Shown in pieces: positions 8,096 to 16,710 of a stretch of DNA of 42,500 nucleotides; within the stretch, counting starts at the first letter, position 1, and each line of letters starts with the position of its first letter. The DNA comes from an uncultured Bradyrhizobium sp. GTDB lineage: Bacteria > Pseudomonadota > Alphaproteobacteria > Rhizobiales > Xanthobacteraceae. The stretch lies in NCBI RefSeq assembly GCF_936943645.1, contig NZ_CAKZJO010000025.1:1-42500 (forward strand). The letters are read 5' to 3'. A program made the translations under genes and the position numbers. The notes under the pieces were generated by a model, which did not search any database, had not been told where the DNA came from, and worked only from the letters and a program-made list of their open reading frames with translations.

Positions 8096-9487
8096 ATGAG
8101 CAACAAGATGTGGGGCGGCCGTTTCTCGGAACGCCCCGACGAGATCATGGAAGAGATCAACGTCTCCATCGACGTCGATCGTCACCTCTTCGCCCAGGAC
8201 ATTGCCGCGTCCAAGGCCCACGCTGCGATGCTCGCCAGCCAAGGCATCATCACGGGCTCTGATGCGAAAAATATCGGCAAGGGTCTAGACACGATTTTGT
8301 CAGAGATCGGCAAGGGCGGCTTCGAGTTCAAGCGGGCGCTCGAGGACATCCATATGAATGTCGAGAGCCGCCTGTCCGAGCTGATCGGCCCGGCCGCCGG
8401 CCGCCTGCACACCGCGCGCTCGCGCAACGACCAGGTTGCGACCGACTTCCGTCTCTACGTCCGCGACATCATCGACGAGACCGATGCCGCGCTCGCGGCG
8501 TTCCAACAGGCGCTGGTCGAGCGCGCGCTGGAACACGCGGGCACCGTCATGCCCGGCTTCACGCATCTGCAGACCGCGCAGCCCGTGACCTTCGGCCATC
8601 ATCTGCTCGCCTATGTCGAGATGGCCGCGCGCGACCGCGGCCGCTTCCAGGACGCGCGCAAGCGGCTGAACGAATCGCCGCTCGGCGCGGCCGCGCTCGC
8701 GGGCACCTCGTTCCCGATCGACCGCCACGCCACCGCAAAGGCACTTCTCTTCGACCGTCCGATGGCGAACTCGCTCGATGCGGTCTCCGACCGTGACTTC
8801 GTGCTGGAGACGTTGTCGGCGGCGTCCATCTGCGCCGTGCACATGTCGCGCTTTGCCGAGGAGATCGTGATCTGGACCTCGCCGCTGGTCGGGATGATCC
8901 GGCTCAGCGACAAGTTCACCACGGGCTCCTCGATCATGCCGCAGAAGCGCAATCCGGACGCCGCCGAGCTCGTGCGCGCCAAGACCGGCCGCGTCATCGG
9001 CGCGCTCAACGGCCTGCTGATCGTGATGAAGGGCCTGCCGCTCGCCTATCAAAAGGACATGCAGGAGGACAAGCAGGGCGCGATGGAAGGTTTTGCCGCG
9101 CTGTCCCTGGCGATCCGCGCCATGACCGGCATGGTCCGCGATCTCGTGCCCGACGAAGCCAGGATGAAGGCGGCCGCGGGCGAGGGCTATGCCACCGCGA
9201 CCGACCTTGCCGACTGGCTGGTGCGGACGCTGAAGATGCCGTTCCGCGAGGCCCATCACGTCACCGGTCGCATCGTCGCCAAGGCCGCCGAGGGCGGCAT
9301 GGCGCTGCACGAGCTGCCGCTGAAGGAGATGCAGGCGATCGAGCCAAAAATCACCAAGGATGTGCTCGGCGTGCTCTCGGTCGAATCGTCGGTGAAGAGC
9401 CGCACCAGCTTCGGTGGCACCGCGCCGAAGAACGTGGTGTCCCAGGCCAAGGCCTGGGCGAAGCGGCTGGAAAAAGAGCGGAAATAG
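8096..9487 (+). CDS. argH: Argininosuccinate lyase
   Basis: A 463-residue argininosuccinate lyase, which splits argininosuccinate into arginine and fumarate in the last step of arginine synthesis. It begins [21 protein letters not shown]. The fumarase/aspartase superfamily signature [12 protein letters not shown] carries the catalytic Ser near residue 278, and the substrate-binding stretch [20 protein letters not shown] and [19 protein letters not shown] are intact. The ATG at 8096 is chosen because CAGGGGATC precedes it and because extension to 8000 would add unrelated residues. It opens an argH-lptM-lysA run and is divergent from tlpA, an arrangement known from B. japonicum. Confidence 0.97.
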   Translation: MSNKMWGGRFSERPDEIMEEINVSIDVDRHLFAQDIAASKAHAAMLASQGIITGSDAKNIGKGLDTILSEIGKGGFEFKRALEDIHMNVESRLSELIGPAAGRLHTARSRNDQVATDFRLYVRDIIDETDAALAAFQQALVERALEHAGTVMPGFTHLQTAQPVTFGHHLLAYVEMAARDRGRFQDARKRLNESPLGAAALAGTSFPIDRHATAKALLFDRPMANSLDAVSDRDFVLETLSAASICAVHMSRFAEEIVIWTSPLVGMIRLSDKFTTGSSIMPQKRNPDAAELVRAKTGRVIGALNGLLIVMKGLPLAYQKDMQEDKQGAMEGFAALSLAIRAMTGMVRDLVPDEARMKAAAGEGYATATDLADWLVRTLKMPFREAHHVTGRIVAKAAEGGMALHELPLKEMQAIEPKITKDVLGVLSVESSVKSRTSFGGTAPKNVVSQAKAWAKRLEKERK

Positions 9488-9586
9488 GGCTGAGGGCGAA
9501 ATTTCGCTGATGTTTCATGATCATCCGGCTCTCGCCAGAGCGCGCTTATCTCTGTATGGTGCGGCCCGCGTAGTGAGGATTTCGTC

Positions 9587-9883
9587 GTGACGTCAAAGTT
9601 TCGCCCGGCCGGCTCGGGGTGGGCCATCATTGTCTTGAGCCTGACGGCGCTCGCGCTGGCCGGCTGCGGCCGCAAGGGGCCGCTGGATCTGCCGCCGACG
9701 GCCTCCAACGCGCCCACGGCCAACGCTGCAGCTCCAACCGAGTCCGAGAGCGCAGCCCAGAAGACGTCGAGCATGTTCAATCCCACCTCATCAGGTGCGG
9801 ATGCCGCGCCGGCGGCAGCCAAGGGCAGCAAGAAATCGTTTATTCTCGACCCGCTCCTGGACGAACCTCCCGGCAAGAAATAA
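9587..9883 (+). CDS. lptM: LPS translocon maturation chaperone LptM (YifL-type lipoprotein)
   Basis: A 98-residue predicted lipoprotein. The signal peptide has a hydrophobic core (WAIIVLSLTALAL) and a lipobox L-A-G-C with lipidated Cys27, immediately followed by the family hallmark CGRKGPL. The rest is Ala/Pro/Ser-rich and low-complexity, ending with ILDPLLDEPPGKK. In Escherichia coli, LptM helps LptD acquire its correct disulfides during outer-membrane LPS translocon assembly. Start is GTG with GAGGA upstream. The gene precedes lysA by 23 bp; the lptM-lysA pairing is widely conserved and supports the call. Confidence 0.85.
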   Translation: MTSKFRPAGSGWAIIVLSLTALALAGCGRKGPLDLPPTASNAPTANAAAPTESESAAQKTSSMFNPTSSGADAAPAAAKGSKKSFILDPLLDEPPGKK

Positions 9884-9906
9884 GCCGGGACAACCGAGCC
9901 TAAGCC

Positions 9907-11172
9907 ATGAACCATTTCGACTATCGCAACGGCGTACTGCACGCCGAGGCGGTGAACCTGTCCGAGCTGGCCGAAACCGTCGGCACGCCATTCTATTGCT
10001 ATTCGACCGCGACGCTGGAGCGGCACTACCGCGTCTTCACCGAGGCCTTCGCCGGCGAAGAGGTGCTGGTCTGCTACGCCATGAAGGCGAACTCCAACCA
10101 GTCGGTGCTGCGCACGCTGGCCAAGTTAGGGGCCGGCGCCGACGTGGTGTCGGGCGGTGAGTTGAAGCGCGCGCTGGCCGCCGGCATTCCGCCGAACAAG
10201 ATCCTGTTCTCCGGTGTCGGCAAGACCGAAATCGAGCTGCGTGCCGCGCTCGCCGCCGACATCCTCTGCCTCAACGTTGAATCCGAGCCGGAGCTCGAGC
10301 TGCTGTCGCGGCTTGCGACCGAGATGGGCAAGACCGCGCGCGTCTCGCTGCGGGTCAATCCGGATGTCGATGCCGGCACCCATGCCAAGATCTCGACCGG
10401 CAAGTCCGAGAACAAGTTCGGCATCCCGATCGTGCATGCGCGCGAGGTCTATGCGCGCGCCGCGAAACTCCCGGGCATCGAGGTCACCGGCACCGACGTG
10501 CATATCGGCAGCCAGATCACCGATCTCTCCGGCATGGAGACCGCGTTCCGCATCCTCTCCGAATTCGTGCAGACGCTGCGTGCCGACGGCCACAATATCA
10601 GCCACGTCGATTTCGGCGGCGGCCTCGGCATTCCCTATGACATGGACCGCGAGGCGCCGCCGGCGCCGGCCGCTTATGCCGCCATGGTCAAGCGCGTCAG
10701 CCACAATCTCGGCTGCACGCTGATGTTCGAGCCGGGGCGCATGATCGTCGGCAATGCCGGCATCCTGGTCGCCAAGGTGATCTATGTGAAGCACGGCGAC
10801 GGCAAGAATTTCGTCATCATCGACGCTGCGATGAACGATCTCATTCGCCCGACGCTCTACGAGGCGCACCACGACATCCTGCCGGTGACGCAGCCTGCCA
10901 AGGGCGCCGCCACCATCATGGCTGACGTCGTCGGTCCGGTCTGCGAGACCGGCGACTATCTCGCGCTCGACCGCACGCTGCCGACGCCGAAGCCCGGCGA
11001 TCTCATCGCCATCATGACCGCGGGTGCCTACGGCGCGGTGCAGGCCGGCACCTACAACACGCGGCCGCTGGTGCCCGAGGTGCTGGTGAAGGACGATCAG
11101 TACGCCGTGGTGCGCCCGCGCGTGGAAGTCGAACAGCTCATTGCGATGGATACGCCCGCGCCGTGGCTGTGA
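9907..11172 (+). CDS. lysA: Diaminopimelate decarboxylase
   Basis: A 421-residue PLP enzyme of alanine-racemase fold (group IV decarboxylase) that converts meso-diaminopimelate to lysine. Lys60 in CYAMKANSNQSVL is the expected PLP Schiff-base residue. Further motifs are GVGKTEIELRAAL, the His-containing GTDVHIGSQITDL, the Gly-rich phosphate-binding VDFGGGLGIPY, EPGRMIVGNAG and the C-terminal CETGDYLALDR, whose Cys belongs to the active site formed across the dimer. Length is normal. It is the last gene of the argH-lptM-lysA run and is followed by palindromic repeat 2. Confidence 0.96.
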   Translation: MNHFDYRNGVLHAEAVNLSELAETVGTPFYCYSTATLERHYRVFTEAFAGEEVLVCYAMKANSNQSVLRTLAKLGAGADVVSGGELKRALAAGIPPNKILFSGVGKTEIELRAALAADILCLNVESEPELELLSRLATEMGKTARVSLRVNPDVDAGTHAKISTGKSENKFGIPIVHAREVYARAAKLPGIEVTGTDVHIGSQITDLSGMETAFRILSEFVQTLRADGHNISHVDFGGGLGIPYDMDREAPPAPAAYAAMVKRVSHNLGCTLMFEPGRMIVGNAGILVAKVIYVKHGDGKNFVIIDAAMNDLIRPTLYEAHHDILPVTQPAKGAATIMADVVGPVCETGDYLALDRTLPTPKPGDLIAIMTAGAYGAVQAGTYNTRPLVPEVLVKDDQYAVVRPRVEVEQLIAMDTPAPWL

Positions 11173-11200
11173 GTTGACGACGCCGGTGCAACAACTTCGG

Positions 11201-11336
11201 TGTCGTCCCTGCGAAAGCAGGGACCCATAACCACAGGACGAAGTTGTCGCGCGAAGCTGGCAACTCCAAGTCTTCGCCAAACCCTGTCCTCTGGCTATGG
11301 GTCCCGGGTTCGCGCTACGCGCGCCCCGGGACGACA
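11201..11336. repeat. Palindromic intergenic repeat 2 (GTCGTCCC...GGGACCCATA type)
   Basis: Nested inverted repeats: outer arms TGTCGTCCC (11201-11209) and GGGACGACA (11328-11336), inner arms GGGACCCATA (11220-11229) and TATGGGTCCC (11296-11305). The core GGGACCCATAACC is shared with repeat 3. It lies between the convergent ends of lysA and the dehydrogenase gene. Confidence 0.85.
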
Positions 11337-11351
11337 GCGGAGTGCAAGGCG

Positions 11352-12260
11352 TTACTTCCCCGCCAATCCGCCTTTCGCTCCACCTACCACGACGCCCGCC
11401 TTCTTCTCGATCGGCTTGATCGCAGCGGTGAAATCGGACTCCGCGCCTTCCGCGGCGATCACCGTCTCCCACAGCCGTCCAACCGCGTCGGCGACTTCCA
11501 TCGACAGGCCGAGCTGCTTCATCTCCTCCAGCGCCAGGCGGACGTCCTTCACCATCAGTCCCGTGGCGAAGCCGAAATCGAAGCTGCGCGGCAGCACCGA
11601 GCGCGGAAACTTGTCGCGGCTCGCGGTGTTCATGCCGGAGCCGGCATTGATGACGTCGATCATCACGGCGGGATCGAGCCCGGCCTTGACGCCCATCACC
11701 ACCGCTTCCGACGTCGCCACGATCGCGGTGGCCGACAGGAAATTGTTGGCGAGCTTCATGGTCTGCGCCGCACCGGGCTTCTCGCCGATGAAGAACACTT
11801 TTCCGATCACATCGAGCGCCGGCTTGAGCAGCTCGAACTCGGCCTTCGGCCCTGACACCATCACCGCCAGCGTGCCCTTCTCGGCGCCGCCGACGCCGCC
11901 GGAGACGGGGCAGTCGATCTGCACGATGTTGCGCTTGGCGAGGAGGCCGTGAATCTTCACGGCCATGGCCGAGCCGACGGTAGAGAGATCGACGAAGCGC
12001 TTGGCGCGCTTGCCCTCGATCACGCCGTTCGCGCCGGTGGCGACCTCGAGCGAGGCCTGCAGCGAAGGCAGGCTCGCCATCACGGTCTCGACCTGGTCGG
12101 CGACGTCCTTCGGTGATCTCGCGACCGAGGCACCGAGCGCCGCGAGCTTGCCAGTGACCTCCTTGCGCGTGTCGAACACGACGAGCCTGTGTCCCGCCTC
12201 GATCAGCCGCCGCGCCATCGGGAAACCCATGTTTCCGAGGCCGATGAATCCGATGTCCAT
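11352..12260 (-). CDS. NAD(P)-dependent 3-hydroxyisobutyrate-dehydrogenase-like oxidoreductase
   Basis: A 302-residue beta-hydroxyacid dehydrogenase. The Rossmann motif IGFIGLGNMGFPMARRL opens the protein; the substrate-binding signature DCPVSGGVGGAEKGTLAVMVSG is in the middle, and the catalytic Lys is in QTMKLANNFLSATAIVATSEA. The family includes 3-hydroxyisobutyrate dehydrogenase (valine degradation), tartronate semialdehyde reductase and related enzymes, so the exact substrate cannot be read from sequence. The start at 12260 is preferred, with AAAAGGAAACACA just upstream; longer readings to 12404 run into palindromic repeat 3 and are not credible. Repeats lie on both sides of the gene. Confidence 0.85.
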   Translation of the reverse strand: MDIGFIGLGNMGFPMARRLIEAGHRLVVFDTRKEVTGKLAALGASVARSPKDVADQVETVMASLPSLQASLEVATGANGVIEGKRAKRFVDLSTVGSAMAVKIHGLLAKRNIVQIDCPVSGGVGGAEKGTLAVMVSGPKAEFELLKPALDVIGKVFFIGEKPGAAQTMKLANNFLSATAIVATSEAVVMGVKAGLDPAVMIDVINAGSGMNTASRDKFPRSVLPRSFDFGFATGLMVKDVRLALEEMKQLGLSMEVADAVGRLWETVIAAEGAESDFTAAIKPIEKKAGVVVGGAKGGLAGK

Positions 12261-12301
12261 TGTGTTTCCTTTTGTTTGTCGTTGTTGCGTCATCCTCGCC
12301 G

Positions 12302-12453
12302 TCGTCCCGGACAAGCGCGCCCAAAGCGCACGCCGATCCGGGACCCATAACCCCAGGGAGGAGTTGTTGCGCGACGGTGTAGCCCCGAGTCCCCGTAACC
12401 ACATCGTCCTGTGGTCATGGGTCCCGGATCAGCGCTTCGCTTGTCCGGGACGA
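12302..12453. repeat. Palindromic intergenic repeat 3 (same family as repeat 2)
   Basis: Outer 16-bp arms TCGTCCCGGACAAGCG (12302-12317) and the perfect complement at 12438-12453; inner arms GATCCGGGACCCAT (12335-12348) and its complement at 12417-12430. It shares the GGGACCCATAACC core with repeat 2, but is better preserved. It sits between the dehydrogenase gene and the upstream carboxymuconolactone-decarboxylase-family gene on the same strand. Confidence 0.88.
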
Positions 12454-12473
12454 TAGCGGAGATCGGCGCGCCC

Positions 12474-12857
12474 TCACGCCTTGCCGTCGATTTCCGAAAA
12501 CACCTCGCGCGCGATGCGGAAGCTGTCGACGGCGGCGGGCATGCCGCCATAGATCGCGACCTGCATCAGGATCTCGCGGATCTCCTCGCGGGTGACGCCG
12601 TTGGTGAGCGCGCCCTTCAGATGCGCGCGGAATTCGTGCTGGCGGTTGAGGATCGCGATCATGGCGATGTTGAGCATGCTGCGGGTCTTGCGCGGCAGCT
12701 CTTCGCGGCCCCACACCGTGCCCCAGCAATATTCGTTCAGCATCTCCTGGAACGGACGGTTGAAATCGTCGACGTTCTTCAGGGCGTTGTTGACATAGGC
12801 TTCCCCCAGCACCGCTTTGCGGACTTCCAGGCCCTTGTCGTGCATCTTCTTGTCCAT
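12474..12857 (-). CDS. Carboxymuconolactone decarboxylase family protein
   Basis: A 127-residue all-alpha protein of the CMD family, resembling 4-carboxymuconolactone decarboxylase (PcaC) more than AhpD, since there is no CxxC pair. The core RSMLNIAMIAILNRQHEFRAHLKGALTNG carries the family His residues, and TREEIREILMQVAIYGGMPAAV is the typical second helix pair. PcaC acts in the protocatechuate branch of the beta-ketoadipate pathway, but no other pca gene is nearby, so the substrate is uncertain. The start is the ATG at 12857 (MDKKMHDKG). It lies upstream of the dehydrogenase gene, with repeat 3 between them. Confidence 0.85.
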   Translation of the reverse strand: MDKKMHDKGLEVRKAVLGEAYVNNALKNVDDFNRPFQEMLNEYCWGTVWGREELPRKTRSMLNIAMIAILNRQHEFRAHLKGALTNGVTREEIREILMQVAIYGGMPAAVDSFRIAREVFSEIDGKA

Positions 12858-13035
12858 GGCGTTTCCTCTGCTTTCCCTGCATTTCCCTTGGGTGACGCGC
12901 GGAAATTACGGGGTTGGGCGGGGCCAGTCACGTCCTCGTGTTATGCGGGAAAAGGGGTGTCTCCCGTACCGGAACGGATGCCTCAGTGCTGCCGTTGTGA
13001 TAGGCTCCCCTCGACCGGGCAACCTGGAGAGTTGA

Positions 13036-14988
13036 TTGAACGGCGTCACCCCCGACCCGTCAGACCCGACCCGCAACAGTGACGCTCTGTCGCGGCTGAA
13101 GCTGGCGCAGGCCCTCGACCGGGCCATTTATGCCATCGCGTGGGAGCGTGCCTGGCCGCATCTGGCGCGGCTGCTGACCGTCGTCGGGCTGTTCCTGGTG
13201 GTGTCCTGGGCCGGCCTCTGGCTGGCGCTGCCGTTCCTGGCCCGTGCCGTCGGCCTCGTCATTTTCGCCGGCATTGCGATCGCCGCCCTGCTGCCCCTGA
13301 TTCGTTTCCGCTGGCCACGCCGCGAGGAGGCGCTCAGCCGGCTCGACCGTGGCTCCGGCATCCGTCACCGCCCGGCCACCACGCTGACGGACACGCTGTC
13401 CTCGCAGGATCCGGTCGCACAGGCGCTGTGGCAGGCGCAGCGCGAGCGCACGCTGGCCTCGCTCAAGCGCATCCGCGCCGGTTTGCCGCATCCGCGGCTG
13501 GCGCTGCATGATCCCTGGGCGCTGCGCGCGCTGGTCATGGTGATGCTGGTTGCGACCTTCTTCGCCGCCGGCGACGAGCGCGCGATACGGCTGGGTGCGG
13601 CCTTCGACTGGAACGGCGTGCTGGCGCCGGCCAATGTTCGCGTCGATGCCTGGGTGACCCCGCCGCTCTATACCGGCAAGCCGCCGATCATCCTGTCGGC
13701 GGCCAACAAGGAGGCCGCCGCGCTGCCGACCGCCGGGCCGCTTGCCGTTCCCGCCGGCTCGACCCTGATCGTGCGCTCCTCCGGCAGCGCTCTCGACGTC
13801 GTCGTCTCCAGCGGCCTCAAGGAGGTTGCCCCCACCGAGGCCGCGCCCAAAGGCACCAACGAGAAGCATTTCACCATCACCGCCGACGGCACCGCGCATG
13901 TCCGCGCGCCCTCCGGCCAGCCGCAATGGGCGTTTGCGGCAACCCCGGACCGTGCACCGACGATCTCGCTTGCCAAGGATCCCGAGCGCCAGGCGCGCGG
14001 CGGCCTTCAGCTATCTTACAAGATCGAGGACGATTACGGCGTGACCGGCGCGGAGGCGCAGATCGCCCTGCGCGCGGACGACGGCAAGGACGGCGCCAAG
14101 GAGTCCGACGGCAAGAATTCCGATACCAAGACCGCGGCGCGGCCGCTGTTCGAGCCGCCGAAATTCCCGCTGGTGCTGCCGAACGCGCGCACCCGCAACG
14201 GCGTCGGCCAGACGGTCAAGGACCTCAGTGAGGATCCCTATGCCGGCGCCGATGTTACGCTGACCCTCACCGCCAAGGACGAGGCCGGCAACGAGGCCAG
14301 GAGCGAGCCCTTCAACATGCGTCTGCCCGAGCGTCTGTTCACCAACTCGCTCGCGCGCGCGTTGATCGAGCAGCGCCGTATCCTCGCGCTCGACGCCAAC
14401 AAGAATTCGGACGTCTACACCGCGCTCGACGCGTTGATGATCGCACCCGAATTGTTCACGCCGGATGCCGGCTGCTATCTCGGCCTCCGGAGCCTTGCGA
14501 CCCAGCTCGAAGCCGCCCGCACCGACGATGCGCTGCGCAATGTAGTGGCGAGCATGTGGGCCTTCGCGACCACCATCGAGGACGACGGCGTCGCGGGCAG
14601 CGTCAACGCCGCGCTGCGCGCGGCGCAGGATGCGCTGAAGGCCGCGCTCGACCGCGGCGCCAGCGAGGACGAGCTGAGGGTGCTGACGCAGAAGCTGCGC
14701 GAGGCCATGGCCGGCAAGGTGCGCGATCTCGCCCGGCGCGCCGAGCAGAATCCGCTCGGACCGCGGCAGCCGTTCCCGGCCGAGGTGCAGCTCATCCTCG
14801 ACAAGGCGATCGAGCTGCGACAGAAGACCCAGAACGCGACGGCTGAGCAGCTCGCAGATCTCGCGCAGCAGCAGGACGCGTTGCGCGAGCAGCTGCAGGC
14901 CTATCGGAAGTCGGCGAACAACCGGGCCAACAAGGCGGGGGACGACAAGACCAACCAGTTTACGCGGGACCGGAAATGCGGAAGCTAG
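13036..14988 (+). CDS. DUF4175/TIGR02302-type membrane protein, N-terminal part
   Basis: A 650-residue protein resembling the N-terminal two-thirds of TIGR02302/DUF4175, an alphaproteobacterial envelope family usually about 850 residues long. It has two close hydrophobic helices near residues 45-90 (LTVVGLFLVVSWAGLWLALPFL, VIFAGIAIAALLPLI) and another near 165-185 (ALRALVMVMLVATFFAAG). A long periplasmic-type region follows, with an Ig-like stretch (YKIEDDYGVTGAEAQIAL) and Gln-rich helices near the C-terminus. Start is TTG with GGAGAG upstream. The protein stops at 14988, before the family's C-terminal region, which is found in the next gene. Start and stop overlap by 13 bp, in a different frame. 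Function is unknown. Confidence 0.82.
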   Translation: MNGVTPDPSDPTRNSDALSRLKLAQALDRAIYAIAWERAWPHLARLLTVVGLFLVVSWAGLWLALPFLARAVGLVIFAGIAIAALLPLIRFRWPRREEALSRLDRGSGIRHRPATTLTDTLSSQDPVAQALWQAQRERTLASLKRIRAGLPHPRLALHDPWALRALVMVMLVATFFAAGDERAIRLGAAFDWNGVLAPANVRVDAWVTPPLYTGKPPIILSAANKEAAALPTAGPLAVPAGSTLIVRSSGSALDVVVSSGLKEVAPTEAAPKGTNEKHFTITADGTAHVRAPSGQPQWAFAATPDRAPTISLAKDPERQARGGLQLSYKIEDDYGVTGAEAQIALRADDGKDGAKESDGKNSDTKTAARPLFEPPKFPLVLPNARTRNGVGQTVKDLSEDPYAGADVTLTLTAKDEAGNEARSEPFNMRLPERLFTNSLARALIEQRRILALDANKNSDVYTALDALMIAPELFTPDAGCYLGLRSLATQLEAARTDDALRNVVASMWAFATTIEDDGVAGSVNAALRAAQDALKAALDRGASEDELRVLTQKLREAMAGKVRDLARRAEQNPLGPRQPFPAEVQLILDKAIELRQKTQNATAEQLADLAQQQDALREQLQAYRKSANNRANKAGDDKTNQFTRDRKCGS

Positions 14989-16118
14989 CGCGCGTGCCAG
15001 TCTTGAAGGCGATGTCGATCGCCTGCCTCGCTCTGCTGCTCGGCGGCATCTCGCCGGCGGTTGCCCAGCTGGATCAGGATCCCGACGCGCTGCTCGACAG
15101 CGCCGAAAAGGCGATGCAGGAGTCCGGCGACAGCCTCAGGCAGAAGGAATCCGGCAAGAGCCTCGGCAACCAGTCCGACGCCATCCAGAAGCTCGAGGAA
15201 TACAAGCGGGCGACGGAACGAAGTCAGTCCTCCAGCCGCGACCGCAACGTCATCACCCAGCGCGATCTCGACGACTTGCTGAAGCAGATCGAGAAAGCCG
15301 CGCGCGAAGGCAATAAGGAGGCGGCCCAGCGCTTGCTGGAGCAGCTCGCGCAGATCATGGAAAATCTCCAGATGGCGCAGCCCGGGCAATCCGGCGAGAG
15401 CGAGATGGAGCAGGCGCTGAACGAGCTCAGCGACATGATCCGCAAGCAGCAGCAATTGCGCGACAAGACCTTCAAGCAGGGCCAGGACTCCCGGCGTGAC
15501 CGCTCGCGCGGCAAGCAGGGCGACCAGTCGATGTCGGACCTGCAGCAGGATCAGCAGTCGCTGCGCGACCGGCTGAAGAAGCTGCAGGACGAGCTCGCCA
15601 AGCGCGGCCTCGCACAGAAGGGACAAAAGGGCCAGAAGGGGCAGCAGGGTCAGAAGGGCCAGCAGGGCGACCCGGGCCAGAGCGGCGATCAGGACGGCGA
15701 CCAAGGCGATGACGACGGCAGCCTCGACGCGGCCGATGGCGCTATGGGCGATGCCGGCTCGAAGCTCGGCGAAGGCAATGCCGACGGCGCCGTGGACTCG
15801 CAGGGCAAGGCCCTCGATGCCATGCGTAAGGGCGCGCAGAAGATGGCCGAGGCGATGCAGCAGGGCGATGGCGACGGGCAGGGCGATGGTCCCGGCAATC
15901 GCGCCGGCCGTCAGCAGAGCGGCGGCAATCAGACCGATCCGCTGGGCCGTCCGCTTCACGGCCGCGATCTCAGCGACGATTACTCCGTCAAGATTCCCGG
16001 CGAGATCGACGCCCAGCGCGTCCGCCGCATCCTCGAAGAGCTCCGCCGCCGCCTCGGCGACAGCTCGCGCCCGCAGATCGAGCTCGATTACATCGAGCGG
16101 CTGCTGAAGGATTTTTGA
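14976..16118 (+). CDS. DUF4175/TIGR02302-type C-terminal part as a separate secreted protein
   Basis: A 380-residue Gln/Asp-rich, mostly helical protein matching what I recall of the C-terminal third of the TIGR02302 family: QRLLEQLAQIMENLQMAQPG, then MSDLQQDQQSLRDRLKKLQDELAKRG, and the ending KIPGEIDAQRVRRILEELRRR...LDYIERLL. Its N-terminus is a convincing Sec signal peptide (MRKLARVPVLKAM, core SIACLALLLGGI, cleavage near PAVAQ), so it should reach the periplasm separately. Residues 216-239 form eight Gly-X-Y triplets (GQK GQK GQQ...), a short collagen-like tract, followed by an Asp-rich linker. The ATG overlaps the preceding gene by 13 bp, with GGGACCGGAA upstream, suggesting translational coupling. 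Alternatively the pair is one gene with a frameshift; the signal peptide argues against this. Confidence 0.8.
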   Translation: MRKLARVPVLKAMSIACLALLLGGISPAVAQLDQDPDALLDSAEKAMQESGDSLRQKESGKSLGNQSDAIQKLEEYKRATERSQSSSRDRNVITQRDLDDLLKQIEKAAREGNKEAAQRLLEQLAQIMENLQMAQPGQSGESEMEQALNELSDMIRKQQQLRDKTFKQGQDSRRDRSRGKQGDQSMSDLQQDQQSLRDRLKKLQDELAKRGLAQKGQKGQKGQQGQKGQQGDPGQSGDQDGDQGDDDGSLDAADGAMGDAGSKLGEGNADGAVDSQGKALDAMRKGAQKMAEAMQQGDGDGQGDGPGNRAGRQQSGGNQTDPLGRPLHGRDLSDDYSVKIPGEIDAQRVRRILEELRRRLGDSSRPQIELDYIERLLKDF

Positions 16119-16131
16119 GCGTCACGCACGG

Positions 16132-16265
16132 TGTCATCGCCCGGCCAGTGCGCAATTGCGCACTAGGACCGGGCGATCCAGTATTCCAGAAGCCGGCGTT
16201 GAAGTGCTTGCTCCTGCCACATCCGCCGCGGCGTACTGGATTCCACGCCTTCGCGGGGAATGACA
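16132..16265. repeat. Palindromic intergenic repeat 4
   Basis: Outer arms TGTCAT (16132-16137) and ATGACA (16260-16265); a strong hairpin TCGCCCGG (16137-16144) with CCGGGCGA (16169-16176) that contains a perfect 18-bp palindrome AGTGCGCAATTGCGCACT (16147-16164); and CCAGTA (16178-16183) paired with TACTGG (16234-16239). The phrases 'CCAGTATTCCAG' and 'GGGGAATGACA' are typical of dispersed repeats in Bradyrhizobium. It lies between two convergent genes and may double as a bidirectional terminator. Confidence 0.8.
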
Positions 16266-16291
16266 GCGGTATGTGTGGCTGACGTCGCCCG

Positions 16292-16666
16292 CTAAGCCTT
16301 CTTCGCCGCCAGCGCGTCCGCCACGGCGGTGCGGATGTCGGCGACCGAGAACGGCTTCGTCACGACGTCGTGCACCAGCGCATTGAGGTTCGAGGCACGC
16401 TCGCGCTGGTCGGCGAAGCCGGTCATCAAGAGGATGGTCAGGTCGGGGAAATCGCGCGCGGCGGAGAGCGCGAGCGCGATGCCGTCCATGACAGGCATCT
16501 GGATGTCGGTGAGCAGCAGGTCGAAGGCGCCGTCCTCGCGGGTCAGGATCTCCAGCGCTTCGGCGCCGTCTTGCGCGGTGACGGTCTGGTGGCCGTCCAT
16601 GGCGATGGCGCGCGCCACCAGCTGGCGCATCGAATCCTCGTCGTCGGCGATCAGGATTTTCGGCAT
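16292..16666 (-). CDS. Single-domain response regulator (CheY/CpdR-like)
   Basis: A 124-residue stand-alone receiver domain. It shows the acidic pair Asp8-Asp9 in LIADDED, phospho-acceptor Asp54 in LLTDIQMPVMDG, the switch Thr82 in LLMTGFAD, and Lys104 in VTKPF. With no output domain it must act by protein contact or phosphotransfer. The LLLTDIQMPVMDGI...TGFA pattern resembles CpdR-type regulators, which control ClpXP proteolysis in the alphaproteobacterial cell cycle, but the sequence is too different from the CpdR I remember to give that name. The ATG at 16666 is chosen because the receiver fold starts there. It follows the zinc-ribbon gene on the same strand and is probably co-transcribed. 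Confidence 0.88.
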   Translation of the reverse strand: MPKILIADDEDSMRQLVARAIAMDGHQTVTAQDGAEALEILTREDGAFDLLLTDIQMPVMDGIALALSAARDFPDLTILLMTGFADQRERASNLNALVHDVVTKPFSVADIRTAVADALAAKKA

Positions 16667-16710
16667 CAGATCAACCCTTGGGACGAACCTTCCCGGACCC
16701 TGCAAGCTGA

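Noticed and set aside
10126..12402. Long minus-strand open frame across lysA and the dehydrogenase gene
   Set aside because: It crosses two real genes and a palindromic repeat, and has Arg/Gly-rich shadow composition with no family resemblance.
16292..16666. Naming the response regulator cpdR
   Set aside because: The receiver has some CpdR-like features but differs clearly from the CpdR sequences of Caulobacter and Sinorhizobium that I remember, so only a general call is given.
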